64,000 nucleotides of DNA from Diphasiastrum complanatum (GCA_029204225.1 CM055103.1:2818406-2882405); one strand, 5' to 3'. Shown: positions 32,039 through 44,745, counted from the first letter of the stretch. The notes: generated by a model not told the origin, from the letters alone. Numbers and translations are program-made.

Positions 32039-35000
32039 TAAGAACCGTCTTGGTCCTCTAAGACAAAGTCTGGAAAAATCTTGCGAAGGACGCTGCCTCT
32101 TTCCCAAGTGGCATTCTCAACAGGCTGATCATTCCACTTAACCAGATATTCTCGGTATAGAGTATGACGAGTCTGCGTCTCTCTACTATCAAGAATTTCC
32201 TCTGGTTCATGTGGAGGTTGTTGAGGATCCAATGGGAGAACTAGAACACTGTCCCCTACCAGATTATCTGATCTGGTTAAGGCTTTTCGTAACTGACTTA
32301 CATGAAAGACTGGAAAAACCTTACTGCTGTGTGGGAGTTCTAGTTCATAGGTGACCTCGCCTAGTCTCCTACTGATGGTAAAGGGACCACAATACCTTGG
32401 AGACAACTTAGCACACACTCCTGATTTAGGGGTTTTAGAGTCAACTGGGACTCTCAAGTAGACTTTCTCACCAGTGGAGAACTGCACATCCCGTCTGTGT
32501 GGATCTGCATAATGCCTGGCTCGATCCTGGGATTGTCTAATGCTACGCTTAGCATGTTCTATCATCTGGTTTAGGTCTTCTAAAAAGTTTCTGGCTGCTT
32601 CAACTTTTTCTTGTTTAAACCCTACAGCTGTGGGTGAGCGTGGCTGAAAACCGTACATCAGCATAAATGGGCTGTATCCCGTAGCTGAATGTTTGGTACT
32701 GTTGTAAGCAAACTCTAATATCGAGAGATACTCCTCCCAATTAGTCTGCCTCTTGCTGACGTATGCACGAAGCATATCCTCCAGCACTTGATTTACCCTT
32801 TCTGTTTGACCGTCCGTCTGTGGATGGTCAGTGGTACTCATATTAAGTTTAGTATGGAGATGATGGAATACTGCCTTCCAAAAATTTCCAGTAAACTTAC
32901 TGTCCCGGTCGCTGACTATGCCGGAAGGTAGACCGTACAATTTAAATAGCCCGTCTACAAACAACCTCGCTAACTCTGGAGCTCTAACGGTTGTTTTGGT
33001 CGGAATAAAATGAGCCATTTTGGTCAGACGGTCAACTGTGACCCATATAGCGTCATTACCCTTTTGGGTTTTAGGCAGGCCTACTATAAAATCCATGGAG
33101 ATACTCTCCCATTTACCAGCTGGTATTTCTAAGGGATGCAACAACCCTCCTGCCTTTAAACGCTCTGCTTTATTTACTTGACATTTCTGGCAACTGGTTA
33201 CATACTGGTGGACGTCCTTTTTCATACTGGGCCAGAAAAATTGCCTACGAAGAAGCTCATAGGTCTTCTGTATGCCTGGGTGTCCCGCGCTAGGATTGTC
33301 ATGACATTCATATAGGACCTGCTGCCTATAATCCTCTGAATTGGGGACACATACTCTATCTCTATAGAGCAAGTACTCATCCTGAATGGAATACTGTTTC
33401 CATTTGAATCCTTGAGTCAACTGACCCTCAACCACTGGGGTTTGCTTGGGTAATACAGGCTCAGAATCCTCAACGTCATCTGACGACGTATACTCGGACT
33501 CATCATCATCCTCAACGGAAGCTGCCGTATTCTTGGATGAACTGGCACCAGCCCCGGGAACTGGTTCTGGAGTCTGTAACTGTCTGTTCTGGACTGAGTT
33601 CCAGATAATAGAGAAGAATGCATCATGCTGGCATTTCCCTCTCAAGGACTCGAGTAACTCATTACGAATCTGAGTAAAACTCAGCTCGTTTATCATAGGC
33701 ATTCTGCTAAGGGCATCTGCTACTGTATTGAATTTTCCACGCCTATATCTGATAGACATGTCAAACTCTTGCATCAACTCTGCCCAACGAGCTTTCCGAC
33801 CTCTAAGCTCAGGTTGATTGCAAAGGTATCTGAGACTCTCATGGTCTGTCAGGACCTCAAAGTTGGCACCATACAAATAATGCCTCCAAGTCTTAAGGGC
33901 ATGGACTATAGAAAAGAGTTCCTTTTCATAGGCACTGTACCTAGTCTGAGCTGGCTCGAGTTTTTTACTCTCGAACGCAACTGGTCGTCCACCCTGAGTT
34001 AGCACAGCGCCTACTGCAAAGTCGCTAGCATCTGTTTCGACCACAAATGGCTGATTGGGGTCGACGACTTTTAAGACTGGTGCTGTAGCTAAGGCTTTTT
34101 TGAGAGCATCAAAGCTCTCCTGTTGTGCGGACTCCCAAATGAACTCCTTTCCCTTCCCCTTAAGGAGATTTGTCATAGGGACTGCTATCTGAGCATATTC
34201 CTTGACAAATCGTCTGTAATATCCCGCCAGACCAAGAAAGATTTGAAGTTCCAAAATATTCTGAGGTCTCAGCCAACTGAGTATGGCTTTAACCTTATTT
34301 GGGTCCATCTTAATCCCATCTGAAGAGATAATGTGACCCAAATATGCTACTTCTTCAACGAAGAATTCACACTTGGATTGTTTAGCATAAAGCTTATGCT
34401 TTCTGAGCAGTCGAAACACCTTTCTGAGGTGTTTTAGATGCTCCTTCCTCGTTTTGCTGTAGACGAGGATGTCATCTAAAAATACGACCACAAACTTACC
34501 CAAGTATGGTCTGAGGACACTGTTCATCAAGGTCATAAAGGTAGCTGGAGCATTTGTGAGCCCAAATGGCATCACCTTAAACTCATAATGACCGTGAAGA
34601 GTCCTAAAAGCTGTTTTCGAGACATCTTCCGATTTTATACGGACTTGATGATATCCCGATCTAAGGTCTATTTTACTGAAAAACTTAGCCCCGTCGAGTT
34701 GATCAAACAACTCGTCTGCCCGAGGCATAGGGTATTTATTCTTAATTGTGACTTTATTGAGGGCTCTGTAATCTACGCAAAGACGCATAGACCCCTCTTT
34801 CTTTTTCACCAATAGGACTGGTGAGGCCCATGGTGAACTACTGGTCTGAATTTGGCCTTTCCCAAGATAGTCTGTTAACTGCCTAGTTATTTCTTCATCC
34901 TCTGTTCGGCTGACCCGATACGGAGGTTTAGAAACAGGTGCTGTACCTGGTACTAGGTTTATTACATGATCTACCTCTCTGCTAGGTGGTAAACCATGTG

Positions 35001-36825
35001 GCAAATCTTCAGGAAAAACATCTTTAAATTTAGACAATAAAGTTTCTAATTTACTGATTTTCTGCTGAATAGAACTGGAAATAGAAACTTCAGGAATAAA
35101 CTGAAAGTCACATAAGAATACCTGATGGTTTTCGTCTCCGATTAGCTGACAGAGCTCTGAACTGCAGACCATAGGGCTGTTGGGAACATCATGCTCCCCA
35201 TGCAACTGGATCTCTCGGCCTTTATACTGAAAGCTGAGGGTGTTCTCCTGATAGTTTCTGTGGAGGGAAGGTCCTAAACTGTAGAGCCAATCTCTCCCGA
35301 GAACAATGTCTGTTCGATCCAGGTGCATTATCTGAAAGTTTATTTCATCTTGGTACCCCTGAATACCAAGATTTAACTTACTTACCATAGTTTCCCATAT
35401 TTTTTTATCTTCACCCTTAGCTAATGAAACTATGTACCTATGCTGACTAGGTACTTCTGGTAGTTTAAGCTTTTTAACCAGGGTGTGGTTGATGAAATTA
35501 TGGGTTGCCCCATCATCAACCATGACTCTTACTGACTGGTTACCAACTTTCCCATGCATACGTACTAGGTCATGCGGCCCAAAGCTGAAGGGTCTCGCTA
35601 GCATTGCAGAGGTCAGCTGGCAACAGTGTTCATGATCTTCATGATACACTTTGATCTCGGAAGCTGCCGAGTCACTGGGGAAACATACAGTCTGAACAAG
35701 ATGAACTTGTTTTTTATCTTTCTTATCTTTTTTAGTGAAAGGCCCCTTGGGACACTGTCTGACTGTGTGTCCCTTGCCCATACACACAAAGCACAAACGT
35801 TCTTGTTTGGCTTTCTCAAAATCATCTGGTTTTAAGGGCTGTATGTGTGAAGGGCGTTTCTGAGGAGCTTCACCTTTAAATTTATCTTCTTTCTTTCTTT
35901 TTAAAAATTTCTTTTTAAATTGAAAGTCTTTCTGAGCAAGCTGCTCAGAAAGTGGTTGCTGTCTCGCTCTCTTCCTACCCACTGAATCATCATAGATTTG
36001 AGCATATCTGAGAGCTTGCTCAAGGGTAGTAGGCGAGTTTCTCTGGACCTCTACTTTATATTCATCTTTGAGGCCACGGACAAATCCCCTGATTTTTTGA
36101 TAGTCATCCATATTTTTAATCTTTAAAATTGCCTCTCGATACTGCGAGATATATTGGATGAGGGACTTGTCCATTACTGTTCTTTCCCAGGCTTCCCAGG
36201 CTCTATCAAGTTCATTCTCTGGTAGAAATTCTCTTAGGAAAGCTTCTTCAAAAGCTTTCCATGACCGGGGAGTCTGCCCAGTCTCCTGGAGATTTAACCA
36301 CCACTTATAGGCCATAGGCCCTAAAGAAAGACTGGCCTCAATTGCTTGCAAATGGTCAGGGGTCTGTTTAAGAGCATGAATGTTCTTCCATTTGCTGAGG
36401 AAGGTTTGTAGAATATCTGCATTTCTATCCTTCTCTTCCCCATTAAAAGTAGGAGGCTTTAAATCTTTAAAAACACTGGGGTGAGACCGTAAACTCTCAC
36501 CCGAAACTGATGGAAGTGGAGAAGGGGATAACTGAGAAGTGGAGGGAAGGCTTCCTTTCGCGGAGCTCAAAATCAAGTTTTTGAGTTCAGCGAACGAGTC
36601 GTCCACACTGGACTTGAAATTGGCTAATGCCAGCTTCAGTTCATCCACTTCTGTTACCAATTGGAGGAACTGCTCCTTGGTAACCAGTTCGTCGAGTTCT
36701 TCGGCGAACTGTTCCTGTTCTTCTACTTCCATGGGTTCCTTCCCTTTTCTGTAAGCCAAGGCTTCTGTTTCAAGTTCGTCGAAGCCTCTCTCCTGGGGTT
36801 GATCAGGTCCCTGAGGAGTGGTCAT
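32038..36825 (-). CDS. gag-pol polyprotein of a gypsy chromovirus, intact
   Basis: One 1595-codon frame, ATG at 36825 ([15 protein letters not shown]). Gag: coiled-coil N-terminus, then [20 protein letters not shown], and zinc knuckle [14 protein letters not shown] (residues 345-358). Protease: [12 protein letters not shown], catalytic Asp about 437 (DDG instead of DSG/DTG). Reverse transcriptase: residues about 620-830 with [11 protein letters not shown] (Asp 784-785). RNase [13 protein letters not shown] (Asp about 932). Integrase: [11 protein letters not shown]...CQKC zinc site (about 1180-1215), then [17 protein letters not shown] and [13 protein letters not shown]. Chromodomain at the C-terminus ([18 protein letters not shown], about 1560). 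The single frame without a gag/pol shift is common in chromoviruses. All catalytic residues I can check are present, so the copy may be functional. Confidence 0.95.
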   Translation of the reverse strand: MTTPQGPDQPQERGFDELETEALAYRKGKEPMEVEEQEQFAEELDELVTKEQFLQLVTEVDELKLALANFKSSVDDSFAELKNLILSSAKGSLPSTSQLSPSPLPSVSGESLRSHPSVFKDLKPPTFNGEEKDRNADILQTFLSKWKNIHALKQTPDHLQAIEASLSLGPMAYKWWLNLQETGQTPRSWKAFEEAFLREFLPENELDRAWEAWERTVMDKSLIQYISQYREAILKIKNMDDYQKIRGFVRGLKDEYKVEVQRNSPTTLEQALRYAQIYDDSVGRKRARQQPLSEQLAQKDFQFKKKFLKRKKEDKFKGEAPQKRPSHIQPLKPDDFEKAKQERLCFVCMGKGHTVRQCPKGPFTKKDKKDKKQVHLVQTVCFPSDSAASEIKVYHEDHEHCCQLTSAMLARPFSFGPHDLVRMHGKVGNQSVRVMVDDGATHNFINHTLVKKLKLPEVPSQHRYIVSLAKGEDKKIWETMVSKLNLGIQGYQDEINFQIMHLDRTDIVLGRDWLYSLGPSLHRNYQENTLSFQYKGREIQLHGEHDVPNSPMVCSSELCQLIGDENHQVFLCDFQFIPEVSISSSIQQKISKLETLLSKFKDVFPEDLPHGLPPSREVDHVINLVPGTAPVSKPPYRVSRTEDEEITRQLTDYLGKGQIQTSSSPWASPVLLVKKKEGSMRLCVDYRALNKVTIKNKYPMPRADELFDQLDGAKFFSKIDLRSGYHQVRIKSEDVSKTAFRTLHGHYEFKVMPFGLTNAPATFMTLMNSVLRPYLGKFVVVFLDDILVYSKTRKEHLKHLRKVFRLLRKHKLYAKQSKCEFFVEEVAYLGHIISSDGIKMDPNKVKAILSWLRPQNILELQIFLGLAGYYRRFVKEYAQIAVPMTNLLKGKGKEFIWESAQQESFDALKKALATAPVLKVVDPNQPFVVETDASDFAVGAVLTQGGRPVAFESKKLEPAQTRYSAYEKELFSIVHALKTWRHYLYGANFEVLTDHESLRYLCNQPELRGRKARWAELMQEFDMSIRYRRGKFNTVADALSRMPMINELSFTQIRNELLESLRGKCQHDAFFSIIWNSVQNRQLQTPEPVPGAGASSSKNTAASVEDDDESEYTSSDDVEDSEPVLPKQTPVVEGQLTQGFKWKQYSIQDEYLLYRDRVCVPNSEDYRQQVLYECHDNPSAGHPGIQKTYELLRRQFFWPSMKKDVHQYVTSCQKCQVNKAERLKAGGLLHPLEIPAGKWESISMDFIVGLPKTQKGNDAIWVTVDRLTKMAHFIPTKTTVRAPELARLFVDGLFKLYGLPSGIVSDRDSKFTGNFWKAVFHHLHTKLNMSTTDHPQTDGQTERVNQVLEDMLRAYVSKRQTNWEEYLSILEFAYNSTKHSATGYSPFMLMYGFQPRSPTAVGFKQEKVEAARNFLEDLNQMIEHAKRSIRQSQDRARHYADPHRRDVQFSTGEKVYLRVPVDSKTPKSGVCAKLSPRYCGPFTISRRLGEVTYELELPHSSKVFPVFHVSQLRKALTRSDNLVGDSVLVLPLDPQQPPHEPEEILDSRETQTRHTLYREYLVKWNDQPVENATWERGSVLRKIFPDFVLEDQDGS

Positions 36826-37521
36826 CTTCGAAACTGAAAGAGAGCTACCTTAACTTCTGAAGGAAAAAAGTCTAAAAGACTAATTTACAACTGTACAAGG
36901 GAAAGGAAAGATGACTTAGCTGTTTCTGAGGACTGTACTTCCAAAGAAAGAATCAAGGAAAGCCCTTTCAGCTCTTCCTCCACTGCTTTCAGATCTGCTG
37001 TCCGGAAAAATCAGAGATCAAGGTACCAAGAAAAAGAAACAAACTTCTGATCGTCTTGGCCCCTTCCCTCGCTGTCTGAGGTGTATACTTTTTGCTCCAA
37101 AATTCCCGTTTTAGGACCCAAAACAGTTGCAAACTTGTGGTTCCTGCCAAAGACCTTCAGCGCTGGACCTGCACCCACGATTCTGTCTCAGATCCGCTCC
37201 AAATTCCAGAAAATTTCACTCCAAATTCGAAGTTTCCACCCAATTTGGCAGCGCTGGACCTGCTCCACGTTTTCTATATAAAATGTGCTCAAAAATCCAC
37301 AACTGATACATAAAAATCAAGGGTAAATCCCTGATTTTTCAGCGCTGAGCTTCTACAAGGGATTGTGCCTCAAACAACTGTAAATTCCCAGCAAATTTCA
37401 AGAATTTGAAAGCTGTTCCTACAGCGATTTTCCTCCTCAATTCTTTCCTGAGAATCTGAGAAACCTTTCCTATCTTCTGATAGCTTTCTCTACTGCTGTC
37501 CTGAACTCCCTAGGATGGAGA
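36826..37521 (-). other. 5' leader of gypsy copy 1 with phased GTCCAGCGCTG motifs
   Basis: This is untranslated sequence between primer site and gag. On the sense (minus) strand GCAGGTCCAGCGCTG-type motifs occur with plus-strand starts at 37158, 37249 and 37340 (CAGCGCTGGACCTGC, CAGCGCTGGACCTGC, CAGCGCTGAGC), spaced 91 bp. Copy 2 keeps them at about 90-bp spacing (48330, 48420, about 48510). The AGCGCT core is self-complementary. Confidence 0.7.
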
Positions 37522-37535
37522 TGGCTCTGATACCA
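37522..37535 (-). promoter_or_regulatory. Primer binding site of gypsy copy 1 (initiator tRNA-Met)
   Basis: The minus strand reads TGGTATCAGAGCCA, one base inside the 5' LTR. Confidence 0.9.
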
Positions 37536-37536
37536 G

Positions 37537-37893
37537 TGTAATAGTCCTAACACCACAGTAGGGCAAACACTAACTGATCCACCCAACCTTGCCTACTCCC
37601 TGATATAGAGTAAGCCCCTCCTAGCCCAGTGTGAGGACTGGTAGCATGCTACTGCCAAGTGTCGGCCACGTGGCACTGACGTGGCCGACTGCACGTTGGG
37701 ACCCAACTGGGGGCCCTATCCTGCTGACAGGGTCCCTAGGCTGTGTTAGGCCCGCCATGGCTATGGACCGTGCTGGGGCACACTACTCACACTGTCTTGC
37801 CCTGTTGGTCATGTACGCTGGACACGACCCTGACTGTGGTATCTGACCTATCTGTGTTCTCTAGGGTTCGGCACTGGTTACGAGCTCGTAACA
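37537..37893 (-). repeat. 5' LTR of gypsy copy 1
   Basis: 357 bp, same as the 3' LTR except GTTGGG for GTCGGG and GCTGGGG for GCTAGGG. Confidence 0.95.
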
Positions 37894-37898
37894 CAAAC
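37894..37898 (+). repeat. Target site duplication of gypsy copy 1 (right)
   Basis: CAAAC, matching 31665-31669. Confidence 0.85.
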
Positions 37899-38672
37899 CC
37901 ACAAGCATCTCCACCAATATGAAATTTTACAAAACGTTCCGCTACTGACACTTGGAAAAGCTTCGCGATGATGCTTTCAAGGTCTCATCGCTTCGGTAAA
38001 TTACTTGAGCCCCTTCTTGCTTCCAGGATGTTACATGTTCTCATTGGCATGGATGCTAGAAGAAGTAGATAAAATTACTTTATTTGAAGTAGGCAGGCCG
38101 CCAGCCAAACCGCCCGTTCGTTTATGTCGCTTAAATGCAAGAAAAGTATCCTTCTACTTTTCAAACAATTAATTATTTGGGCCTCTTATATGTATTATGG
38201 ATGGGCGCGCAGCGATCAATCAGTGTAGATTATTATAGATGATGCTAACAGTCGAAGAGAATCGAGATGTGTACACACGGTACATTTTTTCGATAAAACG
38301 CCAAGCGAAACGAGCCTTCGAGCCTCATGATTCCATGCGTAAACGTGTCACTTTTACACCTTGTTCAATTATCCCAAAAACTTACATGAACTGGAGGCAT
38401 TAATTTTCATCAAACTTGGTAACAAGGATTAACACAATTTCACTTCACTCAATTGCCTTTAATCAAGAAAAGCAACACAAAAACCGCAGGAGGTTAATCA
38501 TGTAAGTTCAACCTAAGTTCATCAAGAATGCTCAAGCCAACTCTAATCTTGAGAACCTTGCCTTATGTCACTTAGCATTCAAATCTTGACTGCATTTTCC
38601 TAATTGTTGCAACAATTATGTGCAAACAAGCCCAAGAACATTCTAGAAGTATGAAGTTTTTATAGTACATAC
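37899..38672. other. Intron 2 sequence, unassigned
   Basis: Sequence between the gypsy insertion and exon 2. No ORF with a family motif. A stretch near 38080-38230 is less AT-rich than its surroundings but was not recognised. Confidence 0.4.
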
Positions 38673-38844
38673 TCATAACTTTGTAGTATGCCCGATATAA
38701 GATAGCATTGCCATCTACAAGAATTATTCGCTCCCTTGGAAAGTGATGGCCACCTTCAGAGCTTGATGTTTTGCTAGTATTCAATTCCCCTATCTCAACC
38801 AATTGATCATCAGGAAGAATATGCAATTTTTGCGAGGGGTGTCC
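38673..38844 (-). CDS. Putative organellar 5'-3' exonuclease, exon 2
   Basis: The minus-strand 172-bp segment is bounded by acceptor TATATGCAG and donor ATGA/GTATGT. It encodes GHPSQKLHILPDDQLVEIGE, a Ser-rich linker, and RERIILVDGNAILYRAYYKV. The LVDGNAxLYRAYY block is the start of the 5'-3' exonuclease domain of the PolA/FEN family; its Asp is the first metal-binding residue. Plant nuclear genes of this family encode chloroplast- or mitochondrion-targeted proteins with the domain after an N-terminal extension, as here. Phase is 0 at the start and 1 at the end, agreeing with exons 1 and 3. A full-length DNA polymerase I is a less likely alternative because the polymerase part is not in view. 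Confidence 0.75.
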
Positions 38845-40263
38845 CTGCATATAGTCAAAAAAAAAAGATTTGAGCTATGATTGTTTTTCATCATTCCTTA
38901 CCATACAAAGTATCAAATGTTTCAAACCAAGCACAACTAAGATGCACCAACTTACAAGTTCCAATCATTATAAATACTCCACGTTGTAACATTCATAGAT
39001 TTCATGCAAGAGTGGAAGACAAGCCACAAACAAATGTAGTGATAGACATGCATGCACATTTTAGAAAATATATTATGTTTTGACCTGAAATGACTTTCTT
39101 GTTTCATGAACCACTTTAAATATAACAAGTTGATATATTGGAAGGAGCTTTCCATGAGCCAACCAAGAAAGAGCAAGCTAGAGATCTACCAAACAATTCA
39201 ATAACGCCCTAAATTATTTTCAATGTTTAGCTATGGAAGATAAACAGGGAGACCTCAATTTTTTGAAAAAAGTTAGCATGTTACAATTGAGATATCTATC
39301 CACATTTGATATGACTACATCTTATAGATTCACATGCCAAAGAAATGAAATTTGTTGATAGTATGTATACAATGCAAATAGCCTACGTTAACTCTCTATC
39401 TACCACCTTATTTGTCACTAAGATTCATCGTTCACTATTATTTTGTGGCCAAAGTGACATTGTTTGCATTCTTTGAATCACCTCATGCAAAGCCTAGTAG
39501 ACCTATATGGTGACTTCTCATAGCTTGGGCTCCATTTCTTCCTCCTAGTGTCTGGTCTATACCTGTACCTTGGAGGATTTTTGCCAATCTAGTATTGTGT
39601 ACTACTATAGCCATAGGACACTCAGGGTCAATCAAGTTGATATGGTGTCAACTTCGATACAACAAGGTTATTAAATCATGCTTTATTTGCATCTTGATGC
39701 CTTTATGTGATGGCCATAGGGCACTCGGGATCAACCAGGACGGCATGGTGTCCACTTCTATAGAAAATTATAATCTCATGCTTTATTCGCATCTTGATGC
39801 CACTTATCAGCCCAATTGTTATGGTTTCATCAAGCATTGTCTTGGCACTCAATGTTTAAGGAACATGTGTGGAATCATTGGATTATATCCTATAATTTGC
39901 TTGTTGCAACTACTTTCACCCATTGATGGTCCCTTCAAAAAGCTTCGCATCTCTTTGCTAGCCTACCTAGAGCCGCCCAAGAAGGTTTTGACCCGTAGCT
40001 TGATCTATCAAACAATCTACTTATTCCTGTACAGACTTAATATTTTGCCCACAATCAGACTTTTCATTCGCAAGATGCACACACCATACTTTCAAGAGCT
40101 TGCATATAGGGCTTGTTTGCATGCACAAAGGACTACAATTCTCCAATAGTAACTTCTCCAAGGTTCCAAATCTCTAGTTTTCTTTGAGCATTCTCCACTT
40201 TCAATTCCACCTATTTTTTTTCAAGATCCAAATAGTTCTCCAATCTAGTCCCACCTTGCTCTG
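38845..40263. other. Intron 1 sequence, left part
   Basis: Mostly AT-rich unassigned sequence. A 184-codon open stretch at 39595-40149 overlaps a tandem duplication and has no known motif, so it is probably not a gene. The truncated copia LTR starts abruptly at 40264. Confidence 0.4.
39609..39803 (+). repeat. Diverged tandem duplication, about 103-bp unit
   Basis: CCATAGG(A/G)CACTC(A/G)GG(G/A)TCAA at 39611 recurs at 39714, each followed by a GGTGTC(A/C)ACTTC block and a TCATGCTTTATT(T/C)GCATCTTGATGCC block. Confidence 0.7.
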
Positions 40264-40568
40264 TAGTTAATCCATAGCTTACTTTGACCCAAAAGGTCGA
40301 GATTTGTGTAACCATGGGTATTTAGTTATTTAGGCCATCTTAAGTTTGTCTTACCTTCAGTTGGACCCAATTTTGGTCATGTACTGACTCATGGGTCCTT
40401 AGGGGTCTAATTTGATTTAGGGGCCCTATCTTGACTTTGGGGGTGCCCTACAGTCAGTAAGTAGGTAGAGTACATATCGGCTTATTGTGTCACATTTTTC
40501 AGTTTTTTGTTTTTTGAGGAGATTGATTGATAACTAGATCTTGGTGACTTGACTCTTGCTTTCCTACA
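40264..40568 (+). repeat. 5' LTR of the copia element (truncated)
   Basis: It matches the 3' LTR from AGTTAATCCATAG onward but lacks the first bases (TGTTAGAAATAAATG...). It also lacks an internal stretch of about 75 bp that contains a CT microsatellite in the 3' copy. It ends TTTCCTACA. Confidence 0.85.
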
Positions 40569-40580
40569 TGGTATCAGAGC
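40569..40580 (+). promoter_or_regulatory. Primer binding site of the copia element
   Basis: TGGTATCAGAGC immediately after the 5' LTR. Confidence 0.85.
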
Positions 40581-40624
40581 TACCAGATCTGCAACAAGCT
40601 TGTATGCTGGCGCCCTACCAGAAG

Positions 40625-40884
40625 AGGAGCTTCTCTACTTTTTATTCTGAAATTTCAGCATACTGCTGATCTTTCCAAGTGGAGTTTGGATCAACTTTTT
40701 GTCTCTTTTCAAGTTGAAGGAGGGCACCCATCAGAGATCTTGGAGGAGCAATTTGGGAGGAGCTTCTCTACTTTTTGCTCTGAAATTTCAGCATACTGCT
40801 GATCTTTCCAAGTGGAGTTTGGATCAGCTTTTTGTCTCTTTTCAGCTTGAAAGAGGGCACCCATCAGAGATCTTGGACGACCAG
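40625..40884 (+). repeat. 133-bp tandem duplication in the copia leader
   Basis: AGGAGCTTCTCTACTTTTT at 40625 recurs at 40758, and the copies stay nearly identical through CCCATCAGAGATCTTGGA. The duplication is in the untranslated leader before gag. Confidence 0.9.
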
Positions 40885-41396
40885 TTTGTGGCACCCAAAA
40901 ATCAAAATCTCAAGTCTGATTTTTATGCGGCAAGTTTTGTTTGGAGGAGGGCGCCAAAAATCTGCTACTGATTTTTGGTTGTGGTGTCTCCTTATCTTGC
41001 TATTTTTGTTTTCAAGTTTGCATTTGTGTAGGAGGGCGCCCAAAATTCAACAAACCCTATTAAGGGTTAGGTCAACTTGTGGCTGGAAATTTGCAGATTC
41101 TCGGCAAGCAGTAGGGGGCTTTCAACAGCCCTATTGGAGTGTGTATTGATCACACTATTTGGCTTCTTAATTGGGTTTCGGTGTAGGCTTCAATCAAAGC
41201 TAACCTAATTTTCAAGAAGCTGGTTTCTCTGTGCAGAACGACAGCCATCTATCCATTATCTTTTGACTTTGGTTGCAGATTGAAAGACATCTTGTGCTCC
41301 TACTTTCAGCTCTTTGTTTGCTGCAAATTTTTTGAGTAGATTTGGTTGTCGAAAGGCTCTCTTTCCTATCTACAAGCTGAAACTCTGTTGGAGGTA

Positions 41397-44300
41397 ATGG
41401 CTAAAGAATCGAAAGCTATCGGTTCTTTGTTTAGTGAAGATCGGTTGGATGGCACAAACTACTCCTTGTGGATTTACATGATGAAGAATCTTCTCATAGT
41501 GAAAGGGCTGTGGGATTTGGTCAATGCTGATGAGGAAAGGCCTCCGATTGATGAGATAATTGAGGATGCTCAATTTGTTTCCATTACTCTCAAATCATAA
41601 TCTTCATCTTATCTTCCATTTGTTTCATCTTTGAGTAGATCTCTTGGGGGACAGCAACTCTCCTTTGATGAACTTGTTGGGCTGCTTCTTCAAGAGGAGC
41701 AAACGAGGCAAAATTTTGCGGGTGACACCCAACAAGATCAAGCTTTCTTCACGAAAGGCAAGGGCAAAGGCAAGGCAAAAGGAAAGGGGAAGCCTCCTTC
41801 CAAGGATGAGCAAAAGCCTGTTGGAGGTCAAAATGTCAACACTCAAAAGAAGAAAGGGTAAGTGTCATTATTGCAAGAAGTACGGGCACTTCATCAAGGA
41901 TTGTAAGAAGAAGCTTGTGAAAGAGGAGAGTAAAGGAATTGATACTAGTGCTTCACTTGCTACTTTGGAGCAAGAGCTTGAAGCTAGTGGTGATCTCTTC
42001 AACCAAGACTATGCTTTTGTGTCTAATATTGCTTCTACTAGTACTTCTACATCTATGAGGAATTCAGGTTCTGTTGTGCAAGTTGCTGATTTTCAGCCCA
42101 TTGAATGGGTGATTGATAGTGGTGCTACTCGTCATATGACTTCTCGCAAAGAAGCATTCACTAAATTAGTGAAAGTGCAAAATGGAAGCAAGGTACAATG
42201 TGCGAATAATGCACCTTATTCTATTCATGGAATTGGAATTGTAGCCATCATTCTGCCTTATGGTGAAGAAAAGTACATTTAGAATGTGCTTTATGTTCCG
42301 GGAATCAAGAAGAATCTTCTTTTGGTTTCAACTATGTTGAAGCGAGGACTAGTTGTTGAGTTCAAAGAAGATAAGTGTCTTGTCAAGGATCCTAAAAGAT
42401 CTCTCTTGATTGTTGTTTCGGGAACAATGCATGCTGGCTTATTCATTATGGATACCTATGAGCGACGAATTCCCTCTATATGTCTTGTTGCTTCTACATC
42501 ACAATCATTGGAGTTGGCTCAATTGTGGCACGCAAGGTTTGGACATCTCAACTTTGCAAGTTTGAAGAAGCTATGGTAGAAGATTTTTTTACTGTTAAGC
42601 AGCCGGAAGGGCATGTATGCGAGGGGTGCATACTTGGAAAGTTTCAAAGGAAATCTTTTCCAGTTGATGGAACTATAAGGGGGTTCTTGATAAATTTGAT
42701 TTGGTTCATAGTGATGTTTGTGGTTCAATGAGGACCGAATCCATTGAAAAGTGCATCTATTTTGTGACTTTTATTGACGACTTTTCCCGTTTTACATGGA
42801 TCTATCCTATGAAAGCTAAATCTGAAGTTTTTTAACATTTCAAAGCAAAGGGGCTGCCTCACAAGTTTTGGACTGAAGCGGTTATAACGGCAGCATACAT
42901 AAGCAATCGTTGTCCTACTAAAGCATTGAAAGTATTAACTCCTTATGAAGTTTGATATGGAAAGAAGCCTTCAATCTCTCACTTTCGCATTTTTGGTTGT
43001 ACGACTTATGCTTTTGTTGCGGATAAACTTCGTACAAAGCTTGAGGATAAAGGAGTTAAATGCATTTTTGTTGGCTATAGTAGTGAAAGCAAAGGCTATA
43101 GGCCGTTCAATTTGACCACTAACAAGATTATTGTTAGTCGTGATGTGCAATTTGATGAAAAGAATTCATTAGATGTGGCCCCAACTCACATCTTGAAGGG
43201 GGAAAGCCCACATAGTGTGAATGTTGAAGTTTTTCCAGATTTGGTACCATCTTCTATTGTTGGAGATAAGGGGCAGCAGTCAACCAGTTTCGAACCGCCC
43301 AACACCTCATCAAGTTTAGAGCCTAATGTTAATCAAGAACCGCCCATTGTTGCTCAAAATCAGCCTGTAGGAACTGTTGGACAGCAAGGACCAGTTTTGG
43401 AAGATCTTGGACAGCCAAGTGCAGTGTCGGAAGATCTTGGACAGCAAATTGCAAGAAGAGACATGGTTGTTGGACAGCCCAAAACAGTCCCACGGTGGCT
43501 GTTGTCGACTTTGCGGGACAGCAAAGTAAGTTCATTTTATGATGGAAAGACACGTGCCTCTACAAAATCAGTGGACTATGCTGATTTTTCAGATTTTGCT
43601 CTTACACCTCATGGAGATGTTGCGGAAAAACCTGTTTTCTATGAGAGTAAAATGTTGGGAGGATGCGATGCAAGATGAGTATGACCCACTCATGAAGAAC
43701 CAGATTTGGGTTCTTGTTGATCTTCCTCATGGAAGAAGGCAATTGGTTCTAAATAGATATACAAAATCAAGTATAAGGCAGATGGTACCATTGAACGGTA
43801 CAAGGCAAGGCTTGTTGCCAAAGGCTATGCTCAGCAAAAGGGGATTGATTATGAGGAGACTTTTTCTTTACTGCTCGGATGACTACCGTGAGGATAGTAA
43901 CCTCTTTGGCTGCCCATTTTGGTTAGTGTTTGCTGCAACTTGACATAAAGACAGCATTCCTCAATGGTGATCTCAATGAGGAAGTGTACCTTCAACAACC
44001 TGCTGGTTTTTTGGTTGAAGGCCAAGAAGATAAAGTTTGTCTCCCAAGAAGGCACTTTATGGACTGAAGCAAGCCCTGAGGATGTGGTATCAAAAGATAG
44101 ATGCCTACTTTTGTGATCGTTGGTTTACTAATAGTCCTAGCGAATCTACTCTTTATGTCAAGCATACTTCAGATTATATCGTCATTATTTTGCTTTATGT
44201 TGATGATATTATTATTATGGGAAGTAATGAGCATCAGATTGATGCCGTAATACTTGATCTTGGTATGGTTTTTGAAACCTCGGATTTAGGCCTATTGCAC

Positions 44301-44745
44301 TTTTATCTTGGTCTTGAATTTGTACAAGGGGCTGGAATTTTCATCTCTCAAGAATGATACATTGGGCAGCAGCCCACTGTTGCTACTTCTTCTAGTGAGG
44401 CAGAATATAGAGCGATATTTTCAGCCACAACGGAGTGTTTATGGCTGAGAAGACTACTTGTTGACATGAAGTTTGGCGAGCCCTCAGCCACTCTTATCTT
44501 GAGTGATAGTCAGAGTGATACTGCCATTGCACGGAATCCTGTTTTTCATGCGAGGACGAAGCACATCGAGATCCATTATTACTTTGTTCGGAAGAGACTT
44601 CATGATGGCGACATTGTACTTGAGTATTGTCCTACATAGGATAATATTGCAGACCTTTTGACTAAGGTATTGCCTAGAGTCAAATTTGAAGCTTTATGCA
44701 AAGCTTTAAATTTAATACCACGTGGTGGTTTTATTACATAGTGAA
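41397..44745 (+). pseudogene. copia gag-pol, multiply broken
   Basis: ATG 41397 starts gag (MAKESKAIGSLFSEDRLDGT, WIYMMKNLLIVKGLWDLV). A stop and deletion near 41600 and a frame shift near 41855 follow, then the zinc knuckle CHYCKKYGHFIKDC. Protease: WVIDSGATRHMTS. Integrase: LWHARFGHLNFASLKKL, CEGCILGKFQRKSF, then a large gap joining the DDFSRFTWIYPM region to KGLPHKFWTEAV. Reverse transcriptase: MQDEYDPLMKNQIWVLVDL...LYVDDIIIMGS (44194-44220) with several shifts. RNase H: SSSEAEYRAIFSATTECLWL and ARTKHIEIHYYFVRKRLHDG up to about 44740. The copy cannot be functional. Confidence 0.85.

Larger units (their letters stand above)
31670..37893 (-). mobile_element. Complete Ty3/gypsy chromovirus, copy 1
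   Basis: The 6224-bp element has 357-bp LTRs (31670-32026, 37537-37893) with TG...CA ends, a tRNA-iMet primer site, a polypurine tract, one uninterrupted 1595-codon gag-pol frame and a CAAAC target duplication. The LTRs differ at only two positions that I could find, so insertion was recent. It lies in intron 2 of the exonuclease gene, same orientation as the gene. A truncated sister copy is at 45180-48986. Confidence 0.95.

Noticed and set aside
39595-40149. 184-codon plus-strand ORF
   Set aside because: It overlaps a 103-bp tandem duplication, with no family motif and no splice context on this strand. Chance ORF is more likely.
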